Source of the DNA: Aquilaria yunnanensis
Taxonomy: Eukaryota; Streptophyta; Magnoliopsida; Malvales; Thymelaeaceae
Direction of reading: 5' to 3'
Assembly (NCBI GenBank): GCA_039654915.1
Contig: CM077596.1
Coordinates: 70,867,751-70,931,750, forward strand
Length of the DNA: 64,000 nt
Shown one piece after another: positions 45,315 to 57,354 of this stretch. The notes under the pieces were generated by a model. The model was not told where the DNA came from. It worked only from the letters and a program-made list of their open reading frames with translations, and searched no databases. The translations under genes and the position numbers were made by a program. The first letter of the stretch is position 1, and every line of letters begins with the position of its first letter.

Positions 45315-48300
45315 ATGGTGAAGAAGAGCAAAAGTAAGCGAAATCCTTGTCAATGTTTAACTTTTTTGTGATTTTGAATTGAGTATTTACGTAATTAATT
45401 GTCGATGTACAGAGAGCAAGAGCAAGAGAGTGACGCTGAAACAGAAGTACAAGGTTCTGAGGAAGGTGAAAGAGCACCATAAAAAGAAAGCGAAGGAGGC
45501 GAAGAAGCTTGGCCTGAATAATAAGCGCAAAGTTGAGAAGGACCCAGGAATTCCAAACGAATGGCCTTTCAAGGAACAAGAGCTTAAGGCTCTTGAAGCT
45601 CGTCGAGCTCGCGCTTTGGAGGAGGCGGAGGCAAAGAAAGCTGCTCGAAAGGAAAAGGTATGGATCTCAATTGGCTATTGCTTCTGGGTCTTTTCATGCT
45701 TATATTCCAGTTTGCTTATGTTTATTGTCTTAGTGATTAGTTAGTTGTGCAATTGGCGCCATTAAAAATATGGTGCTTTTTTTTCCTTTGACTGAATCCA
45801 TTTTACTTCTGCTTAATGAGTTTGTTGTAAATGAATTAATGTTTTCGGGTCATGCTTGCTATGTTTTGGCATGCCTTTTTTTTTTTCATGTTAATGTAAT
45901 ACTTTTTTGTTGCATATAAGATTATAACTCCACGTTCCAATTGTGAAAAGGTAATTTAAATTGCTTTCGAGGGGCTACTGCAACTGCAAATGCTAAAATG
46001 GCTCTTAAGGTTTAGTTGCTTATAGATGACTTACGTTTGTATATCTGCCCTGAACTTTGCTATATTTTCTTCCATCCAATCACCTTGAAGAACTTTTAGT
46101 TTGTATGTTAGGGTGAAGAGGTATTTGTGCGTCCTGGCTTCCTCATTTTGTTATCAACACTTAACAGAACAGTAATTTGATGTGTTTTGATTACTGAAAA
46201 TAACTTCTGAGGTTTTCAGGCGCGGAAGAGGAAACTGGGTCTACTTGAGGATGATGATTTATCCAAGTTGGCCGACAAAGCAGCTGTTGCAGGACAAAAT
46301 TTTGAAGAAAGAAGGAGTGATGATGGTGCCATCGGGAGTAAGAGAAACAAGGGTAACTTGATGCCTCTCAAAAATTGAAAGTACATAGTCTACATCTTGC
46401 ATCTACGTTTTGCATTGAGAATCAGAGTAGGGTAGCTATTTACTAGCTATGCACTGGTTAGCAGCGAGCAGCAATTGTAGCTATGAATTCCTAGAATATT
46501 TGTAGCCTTATGCTTACTTCCTTTCAGGTTTTCATTCATTTGTAGGTGACATATTTTATTCATGCAGATAATTCTGAGAGGGCTTTCTACAAAGAGTTGG
46601 TTAAAGTTGTTGAAGCTTCAGATGTAATCTTGGAAGTTCTAGATGCCCGAGATCCCCTTGGTACACGATGTTTTGATATGGAGAAAATGGTGATGAGTTC
46701 AGGCCCTGATAAACACCTAGTATTCCTTTTGAATAAAATTGGTAATGTTCGCAACTGACATCTTTGTGAATGTAGTTGAGAATATACCCATACATCTAGT
46801 TTATGATTTTACGTTGTCCTTTTTTTTTCCCACTTGTTGTCTCTTTTTCCTTAATGGAATTTATATTTTAGATCTTGTTCCTCGTGAATCTGTTGAGAAG
46901 TGGCTCAAATATCTGAGGGAAGAGCTACCTGCTGTTGCCTTCAAATGCAGTACCCAAGAGCAGAGATCAAATTTGGGTTGGAAATCTTCTAAGGCGGCTA
47001 AGTCAACCAATCTTCAGCAAACCAGTGATTGTCTTGGAGCTGAAACATTGATTAAATTGCTGAAAAATTACTCCAGGAGTCATGAGGTAGATTTTGGTCT
47101 TACTTTTATGATGATTATCTTTTCTGTGAAATTTCTAACAGACCTTGCAAGTACTAGTCTGAGGTTTTTTTTTGGGCAGATTAAGAAGTCTATCACTGTG
47201 GGTATTGTCGGCCTGCCTAATGTTGGTAAGAGTAGTCTCATAAACAGCTTGAAAAGGTCACATGTTGTCAATGTTGGGGCAACTCCTGGATTAACAAGAT
47301 CAATGCAAGAGGTTCAGTTGGACAAGAATGTCAAACTTTTGGATTGTCCTGGTGTTGTCATGCTTCGCTCCAGTGGTAATGATGCATCCACAGCTCTTCG
47401 GAACTGTAAAAGAATTGAGAAGTTGGATGATCCAATTGCTCCTGGTAGGCTAAGCAGCCTTTCTTTTATTCTTTGGATGGAATGGTTCACATTGAGCTTT
47501 CTGGATAATATAAGTGCTTACACTACACCTGACTAAGATTGGCTTGTTAAATTAATCTCGTTTAGTAGCATTTCTTCCCCCTGTTGGTTTGTGTGAACAG
47601 GCATTAACATGATGGCATAAAAAGATTGATATACATTGAAGCATCACCAACACTAATCAGGATCAATTTCTCCTCAACAAATAAGTCCTTAGCTAAAGTA
47701 GGGAGTTGGTAAGTGGGCAAAACCTTGAACTTTTTGTTACAGACCCAAGAAGACAGTCACTTCAACTGCACTCCTGCAACTGATGAGCAACAGTTGGAGT
47801 CTTGTTAGACAGCGGGTTTTCTGCTTTTCAGTCTATTTTGATGTACATTTAAACATTAGTATAAAAACTGTTGATATAAACTGATGTTGCAAACATCTTT
47901 ATTACTCGTATATCGGGTTTTTTTTATGAGAAAAAAGTGGTAACTGAAGACTTCGTTGGAGAGGTCAAAACCCTGTTCCTATATCCTTATTGTTGCAAAC
48001 TGAATAAACCAAAAGCCAAAAATATATATATATTAATTGTATTGTGCAAAAATTTTTGGGCCTGCCCAATGTTGGATATTAGTATCAAGTAACTGAAAAA
48101 GAAAAAAGAGAGCTGGAAATACTCATAGTAGTCATGGTAATAGCATTGAAAACAAAAAGTCAAACTATATGTTGCTTTGGTTGATATATCTTGAAACTTC
48201 AAACATTTTTACTGATTCACTTTTTTCTCTGTGGAGGATGCAGTGAAAGAAATTTTGAAGCTTTGCCCAGAGAGGTTGTTGGTAGCATTGTACAAGATCC

Positions 48301-48845
48301 CAAGCTTCCAATCAGTTGATGAGTTTCTCTTAAATGTTGCTACTGTAAGGGGTAAGCTCAAAAAGGGTGGTGTGGTGGATGTTGACGCTGCTGCAAGGAT
48401 GGTCCTTCATGATTGGAATGAAGGTATGCATTGTTGTGGCGTAATCCTTATTCTCTTGTACCATTATATCTGCCTTCATGTTTGAAAACTGAGGGTTGTT
48501 AAACTTCTTTAGTGCAATCATGACAGCCTCTGGTATTAGTACTATTTTCAGAAGTATTGTTTTGAGGTAAAATAACATATAAAATGGACATTTTCAGGTA
48601 AAATTCCATACTACACTATGCCTCCTGCAAGAAATCAAGAACCTTCAGAAGCGAGGATTGTCTCAGAATTTGGGAAAGAGTTCAATGTTGATGAGGTTTA
48701 CAACACTGAGTCTTCATTCATTGGAAGTCTCAAATCAGCTGATGATTTCAATCCTGTTCAAGTTCCTCCCAGCTGCCCTGTCAGCTTCGATGAAACCATG
48801 TTTGAGGTTTGTGCTTGCTCTTAGAAACTCATATTCAGTTATAAT

Positions 48846-48876
<31 letters not shown>

Positions 48877-49359
48877 TGATGCTGTTGACGATTGTACAGT
48901 CCCCCTTTGTTAATTTCTTGTGTCATGAGTTTTACTTTAAATACTAAATTGAAGTTGGAAGCAGAATGGTGGTAATTAATCCCTTGGATGTTGTAAACAC
49001 CTCAGGATAATTCTCGCGCAATGGAGGAGGAAATCATGGAAGGTGAATCTGATGGTGGCGAGGATGCAACTATGGCTGCTGAAGAAGAAGATACAGAAAA
49101 GAGCAAAGGAAAATTGTCCACAAGCAGGCAAAATGAGAAACTATACACGGCAGAAGGTATACTGAACACAAAGATGGTCAGAGCAGAGAAAAAGAGAAGG
49201 AAAAAGGCTAAGAAATTGAGCTCTGGGGATGATTCCATGGAGGATGACTACGACTTCAAAGTAGACTATGTCAAGGGAAAAGGTTCTGCAAGGGAAGACG
49301 ATGATGGTCAAATAAATGCAGAAGTGCCGATGCAAGCTTTAGAATTGGAAGAGTCATGA
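45315..49359 (+). CDS. NSN1: Nucleostemin-like nucleolar GTPase NSN1 (GNL3 family)
   Basis: Nine exons are 45315-45333, 45413-45657, 46220-46352, 46568-46741, 46872-47086, 47180-47444, 48244-48423, 48598-48806 and 49006-49359. They are in frame throughout and give 597 residues, close to Arabidopsis NSN1 (At3g07050). The N-terminus is a lysine-rich GNL3/Grn1 domain (1 to about 90) starting [18 protein letters not shown]. Next comes a circularly permuted YlqF/YawG-type GTPase: G4 NKID at 188-191 precedes G1 GLPNVGKS at 273-280, then GATPGLT at 295-301 and G3 DCPG at 317-320. An acidic, then lysine-rich tail follows (KKRRKKAKK near the end). The family acts in the nucleolus in pre-60S ribosome maturation and affects meristem and flower development. 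Exon 1 encodes only six codons plus one base. Intron 8 holds a G21 tract. Confidence 0.96.
48856..48876. repeat. G21 homopolymer in NSN1 intron 8
   Basis: Twenty-one consecutive G after a T-run, within the intron between exons 8 and 9 (48807-49005). It lies on the coding strand, so the pre-mRNA would carry a long G run. Confidence 0.95.
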
Positions 49360-49679
49360 GGATGTCCATGCTCATCTTTTTTTTTTTTTGGTTTGTGATA
49401 CCGTAAGAATGATACAGAATGATAATATTTATTCGATTAATCGGTATCTATCGCTTCACCCATGAGATCTAAACTTTGTCAACTTAATTAAAATGGTCCT
49501 AAAAAACACAGAACATTTTCCATGTTTTAGTGAAGTACCAAAATTGGCCAGATTTGGTTGTTATTTGGAGGTTCGGCTACGAAATCCTGCGCGGGTTGGT
49601 TCGTGTTTTATTCAGCAACGAAAGCGAGAGCGAGTTGCAGACTGTGTGACGAGTAGTAGCGCTTAGTATATTTATTACT

Positions 49680-50563
49680 GGCAGAAGTCTCATATTTGTC
49701 ACTAACATTTTTTGGTTGGATATGGATATGCGAAGATAGTTTTTTTTTTGTTTGATCTTCCACTAATATTTCAAAAAAAGTTGGATATGTCATTAAAATT
49801 TTAAATTGGGAGTGGATATGTTATTATCTATTAAAAAACTAATGAAAAATGTTAAAAATAACAGATTTTGAATTTGTTGGGTGATAGTAGAAGTTCCAAC
49901 AAAGTTAAAGGACTTTTTATATGTAGATTTTATCTCTCTCAAATGCCGACAAGGAGATCAGATGACAAAGATGGGGGGAGGGTGGTCGCCGATGATTCTT
50001 TGCTTTCAGCCTGATTTCACATTGAATGTTCTCCCTTTTTCTAATCTGTCATTTTTATTCCTAAATCCATCTCTGTAGGGTTGAAAATTTTCAGTCTTAG
50101 CTTTAATTGTCAGTTCAATACAGAGTCGGACAATGGAGATGGAAGAAGCTCAAACGACGGAGATGGAGGGAGGGCGGCAACAGGGCTGGGGCATTGGTGA
50201 TGGATACGATGACGGGGCTAGGGTGCTATTGATGGAAACGATGACGAGGCTAGGACGTTGCTGATGGAGACGAGGACGGAGCTGGGGCGCTAGTGACAAA
50301 GACTGCCGACAGGGCTGAGCTGCTGGTGGCAAAGATTAGATCCTCTTTTGGAAAAAGTTTCAAAGGTCCTGATATTTCTTAAAAGATAAATAATAACCTT
50401 AAGATTTCAAAATCTGCTTGTTCATCATTTTTTGTTATTTTTCAATGGGTAGTGGCATATTTGAGTCATTTTTTAAACAATAGTGGGAGAATGGGAAAAA
50501 AAAACTATAGTGGCGGATCAGCACCCAACCTAAAAAATTAGTGGCCAATTTGAGATTTCTGCC
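49680..50563. mobile_element. Mutator-like element with internal minisatellite
   Basis: 884 bp. Ends are GGCAGAAGTCTCATATTTGT and, inverted, GGCAGAAATCTCAAATTGGC. Inverted similarity reaches about 200 bp inward to AACAGATTTTGAA/AGCAGATTTTGAA. Flanks ATTTATTACT and ATTTATTTTT look like a decayed 10-bp duplication. It begins about 320 bp downstream of the NSN1 stop. The interior includes tandem repeats of about 32 bp, listed separately. Confidence 0.78.
50185..50335. repeat. Minisatellite of about 32 bp units
   Basis: About four to five degenerate copies of a GC-rich unit, exemplified by GATGGAAACGATGACGAGGC and its variants, each followed by TAGGGTGCT/TAGGACGTT/TGGGGCGCT. It is compositionally distinct from the AT-rich repeats on either side and could derive from repetitive coding sequence. 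Confidence 0.75.
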
Positions 50564-50591
50564 ATTTATTTTTTCATTTTGTGATGAAACA

Positions 50592-52457
50592 AAAAAAATA
50601 TAGTTCCAATCCTAAATCTTTCCCACCTTTTCTATAGCATTCCTAAACTTTACATTTTTCTAAAAAAGTCCTAAAAATATAGAAACAATGGATCCAAGGT
50701 TATCAAAATCCCAATTCAAATCTTATAGTCATATAATTTTACGATTGAAAATAGAAAAAATGATTCAATTAAATTGTATAATTATAATCAATTATAATTC
50801 CAATTATGATCTGATTCTACGACTATGATTCACATAAAATGAAAAATGATTCTATGTGAAATCTCAATTTTGACAATCTTAGTTGGGTCTATCTGCCCTC
50901 AGTTCGCCAGATGGCAAACAAAAAGTTTATATGGCAGTTTACTACCGTTAGGTCGCCAGCTTGATACAAGAAGTGGCATGTGGCGGCTACTTATTGCATG
51001 CTTCTTTTGATCATGGAAAAAAGAAAAGAAAAATATTATTGACCGCAATCTACACAGCTGCCAATCTGCACTAGCTAGAAGGAAGAAACACCTTGGAGAA
51101 GCCACCCTATGCCGGAGAAGAAAGAGAACGAGGCAATGATGCCGGGGAGATTGACCAAGTGGGCAAGTGGAGTTATATTATTGTGGAGGGAAACCCAAAA
51201 AAGGGTGATTACAAATTTACAATTACCAGAAACCACCCTCATACATAACGGAAAAATTGATCTTGAACACAAGATTGAGAACGATGCAAAATTACACAAA
51301 ATGAATCACCTTCTTTAAATGTTAAAACAACTATCGGACTTGGCTTCTAAAAGTAGAAGTTCACCGGGAAGCTCGTAACCATACAGCCCGTTCCACAACA
51401 AAACAATATTTGCCTGTGACAGATGAAGGAAGTTAAAAGAAAGGATCAAACAAAATGATCGCAAGATTATGAGGAGACAACTTGCAAGGGGGAAAAGAAG
51501 TGTGCCAACAAGTACTAAAAAACAAAACAAAACGGAGAAAGTTGGATCAAAAGCGAATTTTTTGCAGAACACCAAGATTGTTGGAAGATTTGGTTTTTAT
51601 TTGAACAAGAAGGAAACAATGAGAGTAGATAGAAGTGAATTCGATCAAATCCAGTTAATTAACAGGGAAGAGACTCAAGAAACTTCTTTGGCCAAATTGA
51701 GAGATCGAGCTCATGGTAGACCAATAGCACAATCTTTGACCTCATCAAAGTGAGAACGTACCAACTATAAAATTCAGTGAACTCGACGACGATGACATGA
51801 TTTGCAGAACTTGGAATTGTGGTTCTGTCATGGCATTGCAGGTGGAGCCGATACCAGTGACTGGTCAGTCATCATTGAAACAATCATTAGTAGAGAAAAG
51901 CCAACAACGATTGTAACTTCCACAAACTTGCCCGTTCCCAGGTGCGCATTACCATTTTATCCTCCATCTAGGGTTCTGATTTGAGATTTCTTTTGGCCAC
52001 TTTCCACATTTTCAAGTTTTAATTAGCTCGGAATTGGAGGTGCAGATGAATATTTGGTTACAACTATAACAAACTTTTAAAAGGAGGTTATTTGGTGGGG
52101 GATCAAAGATTTTCAGGTTTAATTGTTGACGAGGAGGGGGACAGGTCAATGTCGTCGCTGTTACGCTGTTAAATAAGGTGATGGCTACATTGCATGCAAA
52201 ATGGCCTAAATGGATCATAAAGAGCAAAAGTGTAATGACAACTTGAAAGAGTTTGATTTTGAGATAACACTAGGGTCAAAGGAGAAATAACTGTTGGGTC
52301 CATCACACCAAATAATGTCTAAAAGCTGAAGAGAAAACGGATGTCATATGGCCACATATGTTTATAAAGTTTTAGGACATCTTCAGAATGTTATAAAGTT
52401 TTAAGACTGATATAGAAAATCAGGGAAAGTATTAGGACTAAAAGTGTCTTTGCTCCA
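50592..52457. mobile_element. Mutator-like element of 1.87 kb, candidate Pack-MULE
   Basis: A perfect 9-bp duplication GATGAAACA flanks it (50583-50591 and 52458-52466). Inverted repeats are alignable over about 70-90 bp: CCTAAATCTTTCCCACCTTT on the left and CCTAATACTTTCCCTGATTT on the right (inverted), with further TCCTAAAACTTT phrases. It lies only 28 bp from the end of the preceding Mutator-like element. The interior is unlike the ends and holds open frames, including 51109-51318 and 51469-51753 (plus). I do not recognise them; they are charged and have no membrane segments. Confidence 0.85.
51469..51753 (+). CDS. Unrecognised ORF inside the Mutator-like element
   Basis: A 94-codon ATG frame, Lys/Arg/Thr/Gln-rich and hydrophilic, entirely inside the element at 50.6-52.5 kb. 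I see no motif. Codon composition is higher in GC than the flanking repeats. It may be a captured exon or chance. There is no evidence of translation. Confidence 0.2.
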   Translation: MRRQLARGKRSVPTSTKKQNKTEKVGSKANFLQNTKIVGRFGFYLNKKETMRVDRSEFDQIQLINREETQETSLAKLRDRAHGRPIAQSLTSSK

Positions 52458-52466
52458 GATGAAACA

Positions 52467-53146
52467 GGCAATCAATGCAACACAAAAGGACATGACATGC
52501 TCTGGAACTGGAAATGGCAGCATTTGAGGAATTTATAATTCATTCCAACCCTCCAAGTGAGATACGCAGGCCTTCAGCTTAACTCTTATCAAATAAATAA
52601 TGGAAGACTTATTTATTAGTTCAATGTTATTGGAAAATTGGATTAGAACATCAACCAGCAAGATCTGAGATTCTTATGTCTTTGTTTTGTTCTTTTGGAA
52701 TTTACGCATGCATATAGTATACATTATACAGAAAAATAAACAAAAGTCCCACTAATAAATCGCCATTCCCCCCTAATGTGTGTTACAAATAATTCTAGTA
52801 CATGCACTTGGTGTAGAAAATCCCTTGCATACAAATAGAGCAAAACATTGGCAACATAATCTTAATTCATAGAGTGCTTTCGATGAAGGGTACAAATTCG
52901 TTTTACATGAAAAGATCTGTCATTTACATTTTCGTCTCTAAACTAAATGTATGTTTCACTTAAATTGTCCTACATTTTTCACAATAATTACTATTATTTT
53001 TGGTTCTTCTAGAATATTTTTATGTTTCGTTTATAATATATTACCCTTCAAACTAACATTTTAATGTCAATTTTTTTCATCTTTTTTAGTTTGTGTGTAA
53101 AAAGTGCCATACAAAAGTATAAACAACATATAAAATTTTTCATGTC
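52467..53146. other. Intergenic stretch
   Basis: No gene is recognised. Confidence 0.5.
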
Positions 53147-53154
53147 CATGTAAG

Positions 53155-53554
53155 CAGTGGTGGAATCAAGATTTTTGGTTTAGGGGGCAAGCCCGGAGGA
53201 GAGTTGATGGAGCCTAGAGGAGAGGGATGACATCGCGGCTAGGCAAAGCCGGAGATTGGGATTAATTCGTACTAATTCAAAGTTTAGGGAACAAATTGTA
53301 CGATTTAAAAAAGTTGGAGGACTAATAGTGGCTTTAGCCCATGTTAGAATTGCTTAAGGTTAGAGGGAATAACTACTCATTTGTTCCTTACTTTGTTTAG
53401 CATCTACCTCACTGCCCCTACATTTTTATATTCTTTCATCATTTTATGGGATTCAAAAATATATATCTAGTCCCTAATTTCTCTTGAATTAATCAATTAA
53501 GCACTCTTATTTAAATCTTTCCAAAATTTTTGGAGGGCAGGGGTTCCTCCACTG
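53155..53554. mobile_element. hAT MITE of 400 bp
   Basis: Starts CAGTGGTGGAATCAAGATTT and ends with the inverse TTCCTCCACTG. It is flanked by CATGTAAG (53147-53154) and CATGTAGG (53555-53562), an 8-bp duplication with one mismatch. The subterminal AATTTTTGGAGGGCAGGGG mirrors GGGGGCAAGCCC on the left. It has no coding capacity. Confidence 0.7.
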
Positions 53555-54053
53555 CATGTAGGACACAGGGATTATTAGCAGGGTCAGCAATACACTGTCA
53601 AACGGTGAGGACATTAATTTCCTAGACTATAATTCAAAAGATGGAGGACTATTTTTCATTTTTGATCCGACACGGTGAAGAACTTCATTGAATCCATCCA
53701 TGACAGCACACAGCTCAGCCTTAATACGGCCCCTGTAAAATCTTAAAACGCCGTTATCTTCTAGAACGGTAATAATTTCTCCAAGTCCCGCCACAGCTAG
53801 GTGGCATTTTCGTGATTTCCTGCCGACTCCGAGGGTATCCAAACTCCACCCGAAAAAAAAATCCGTACAGAAGAGCAGCACTTACGCTACCAGTCGATCC
53901 TCTCAATTCTCTACTCCCAACAAAACTCCCCAGTCCCCACACCAACAAAATTTAAAACCGGCATTTTTCTTCCCCTCCTTCCGTTCTCCAACACACATAT
54001 CTCTCTTCTTTTTCTCTTCCATTTCTTCAGCGTCACTGTCTAGGGCTTTTCCG

Positions 54054-55744
54054 ATGGGCCAGCAGTCGCTGATCTACGCCTTCGTCGCTCGCGGCACCGT
54101 CCTACTGGCCGAATACACTGAGTTCACCGGCAACTTCACCTCCATCGCCGCTCAGTGCCTCCAGAAGCTTCCCTCCTCCAACAACAAGTTCACCTACGAC
54201 TGCGACGGCCACACTTTCAACTATCTCATCCATGATGGCTTCGGTGCGCGCCTTTTCCTTTTCCTTCTTCTCTCCCCTTCCTTCTTTCTTGTTTCTGCTT
54301 GTTCTCTCTCTCTCTCTGTGGTTTAACTTGAATCTCATTTTCAGTCGTCTTTCTGCTCGGAAAAGGAACTTTCTTGTGATCGTTTATCGCAGTCTTACCG
54401 GAATTATTTCTCCCCAGCTTTTGTTTCTTGTTTCATATTTCATATTCTTCGCCAGTCAATTCTTCCACACATATGCATTTAATTGTATTTCTTAATGAAA
54501 TACGTTCTGATAGGATTTTTTTTTTGTTCACCCAATAGCCAATTTGGTTGAGGGTAGTTGGCACCTTCGTTTTTGTGTGGCGCCTTTTCTCTGGGGTACA
54601 TAGGGGTGTCTCATCTTCAGGACACCATCATGTACCTTGCAGTTATACTGAATTCACGTCAACTTTTTGTGAGCTTGAACTAATTTCCTTATCTCCCATT
54701 ATCAGTTTACTGTGTAGTTGCTGTTGAATCTGTTGGGCGGCAACTTCCAATAGCATTCCTTGAGAGAATAAAGGAGGACTTTACAAAGAGATATAGTGGT
54801 GGAAATGCTGCAACAGCTTCTGCTAATGGGCTAAACAAGGAGTTTGGGTACTTTATTAGTGTTGTATTTCAGTGTTAACTTAGAGGATTGATGCTCTTGC
54901 CGTCGGGTATAATTATGCCATAACCTTGTCATCTACTGTTTAGGCCAAAACTGAAGGAGCACATGCAATATTGTGTTGACAATCCTGAGGAGATCAGTAA
55001 ACTTGCCAAAGTTAAAGCTCAAGTTTCAGAAGTGAAGGGTGTTATGATGGAAAACATAGAGAAGGTTAGTCATTTTGTTTCCCATCACGTGTTAAAATCT
55101 TCCAGTGCACTGATGTGTGATAAAGGATATCTTCCAGTTTTATGTTTCCCTACTCTTGGATGACAATTTCTCTGCAGGTTCTTGATCGTGGAGAGAAAAT
55201 TGAGCTTTTAGTTGACAAGTCAGAGAACCTGCGTTCTCAGGTCAGTCAGTAGTTTATTTTACTTGAGAGTTTGAATAGTTTTGCTCTTAATGTCAAAATG
55301 TTGATTATAAGAAGAATTCATTATGGTAAGGCTATTTTCATCTCTTGTCGCAAAATGGTGAAGGCAAGCTAGCATGATTCAAGTGATGCTAGTATAATTC
55401 ACACTTGTTTGAAATTAATAAAAGTTCTAGTAACATTCCTAGGAAGTAAGTAGATTTGAAGTTAAAGGCATCCACTGATTCAAGCTGTAAAGTCCAAGGG
55501 GGGAGGGGGGTAGGGGGGACAAAAGGAGCCACAAACATTGATGACATGGAGAGACAACTCAACCAACCTGATGAGGGTCTTCATTTAATCTCTGTTTCAG
55601 GCACAGGACTTCAGGCAGCAAGGAACCAAGATGAGAAGGAAGATGTGGTTCCAGAACATGAAGGTGAAGTTGACTGTTCTTAGCATCCTGATTGCCTTGA
55701 TTCTCATCATAGTAATATCCGCTTGTGGTGGCTTCAAGTGTTGA
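54054..55744 (+). CDS. VAMP721/722-like: R-SNARE of the VAMP72 group (VAMP721/722-like)
   Basis: Five exons are 54054-54243, 54706-54847, 54944-55064, 55178-55240 and 55601-55744. They give 660 nt, or 219 residues, the usual VAMP72 length. An N-terminal longin domain (about 1-110) begins [16 protein letters not shown]. The SNARE helix (about 127-187) has the zero-layer arginine at 155 in [12 protein letters not shown]-terminal hydrophobic anchor follows (about 196-212) and the protein ends GGFKC. The family sits on post-Golgi vesicles and pairs with Qa-SNAREs such as SYP121/SYP132 for exocytosis and cell-plate formation. [11 protein letters not shown] rather than MAQQSLIYSFV, and Leu-Ala-Glu-Tyr in the early longin region, leave the exact orthologue (721, 722, 726) open. 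A G-rich patch lies in intron 4 near 55497. The start sits in a pyrimidine-rich leader. Confidence 0.96.
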
Positions 55745-56176
55745 AACACAAACGCACCTTTTGCCTCTCTCCTGTGGATTTGCTGTTGCCTGTTTATGCA
55801 ATCACCCATTGTCTCTAAGTTGCTAAAAATTTTGACTATAGAACCCAACCATAAGACATTGTGTGTATAGTTCCTCGTTTTGAATTGTTGTATGCCTCTG
55901 AGTTCGTTTTCAACGGTTGTGTTGGCTTTGCTTGAGGAATTTCCCTACATGAACATAAAAGGTTAAAGCAGCTTTGAATGATGATTGATTCCGTAAATAT
56001 GTGAGTGATGACCTATTCCATAGACGTAGATTCCAGGAAAAAAAAAGGTGTGGGCGATTATGACTTCTGTATACTGTATGAGCCAACTTTCGGTTTGTAC
56101 GCGACTGTTATTAATCTGTTTCCATGGCACCAGAGTTTATGAAGAAGGGTATGCCGTGAAAGTATATGAAAAGTAC
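55745..56176. other. VAMP72 3' flank
   Basis: Probably contains the 3' untranslated region. Nothing else is recognised. Confidence 0.5.
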
Positions 56177-56418
56177 TACTTCCTCAGTTTCAAAATTTTT
56201 GTTCTATTTGACTTTTTATTATATTTGAACTTGAATTTATTCATATTATTATTTACAAGAAAAAATTAAAATATATATATATATATATAGAAACTACATG
56301 TCTTGATTTATTATTAATATATAAAGAATTTTCATTTATATATTAAAATGTTGAAAATAAAAATTCTAGATTAATTGTTGAAAACAAATGGAGCAAAAGT
56401 TTTGAGATGGAAAAAGTA
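56177..56418. mobile_element. Stowaway-like MITE
   Basis: About 240 bp. Left end TACTTCCTCAGTTTCAAAAT and, inverted, TACTTTTTCCATCTCAAAAC. TA is present at both ends. The interior is AT-rich and includes a TA run at 56270-56288. Confidence 0.6.
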
Positions 56419-57340
56419 ATTATTAGAGATTATTTACTCAATTTATATAGAAATAAAAATCATACAATTTGAGAACTTGAAACTAGTTTTAAAACAATGT
56501 TTACACAGGTAAATATTTTTTATTAATTTTATATTTTTTGAAGCTGGGCAAGGAAAACTCATAATATATTAAACTGACAAAAACTATTTAGATGTTTTTT
56601 TGTGTATACAAAAAATGATTCAGATGATTATTAAATATATATTACCTTTAACATGAAATTGATTTAAGATAAAAATATAAATAAAATTGAAAGTAAATGA
56701 TAATAAGCCGCTTATTTATTTTTTTTATGGTAACCGCTTATTTATTAAGTTGTGAGGAAGAACCTAGAAATATTTATTGTTAATGAGAACTAGTGATCTT
56801 TAATTGTAGTACATTCGACAACAATGAAACGTTCGGCATTCTTTGCCCCAACGCTCTAAATTGAAACACTTGTCCCTTTTTATTTTATTTTGTGGTTTTC
56901 GTTTCAGAATGTTCATTCCATCCGAGAAGAACATAACAGTTCATCAAGGACTTATACATTTTCAAAAGCACCTTTTTTTAAGAAATTTTGAGAAAATGTT
57001 CTGCAAGTGACTTTGGAGAAATCCATGGGTTTTTATACGGCACAAATAGGATACTAAAAACACATGCACAAATTCGGCCGAACATTACCAATTTATGTCC
57101 TTTCATTACTAGGAGGATGATAGTTAATTAATACAAGATTTGCTTCACTTAGGCACTAACATCGTGTGAAATTCTATAGTTTAGTTTGGAAAGAACAGTG
57201 GTATTGCTATTGCAGCATAGGTTCTAGGATCAAATCCAACTTCGCCAAGTGAGAATCCCCGAACCCAACTATTTAATGGTGTTCTTCAATCATTTTACTT
57301 TGATTTTTTTTTTTTCATTTTTAACTAACGTATTTAAATA
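56419..57340. other. Intergenic stretch
   Basis: AT-rich; no gene is recognised. Confidence 0.5.
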
Positions 57341-57354
57341 AGGATGGTCTGTTG

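Noticed and set aside
53627..53881. Minus-strand frame with a phrase like KAELCAVMDGF
   Set aside because: It faintly resembles LINE-type RNase H sequence, but the match is too short and lies next to the VAMP72 leader. No other LINE parts are nearby.
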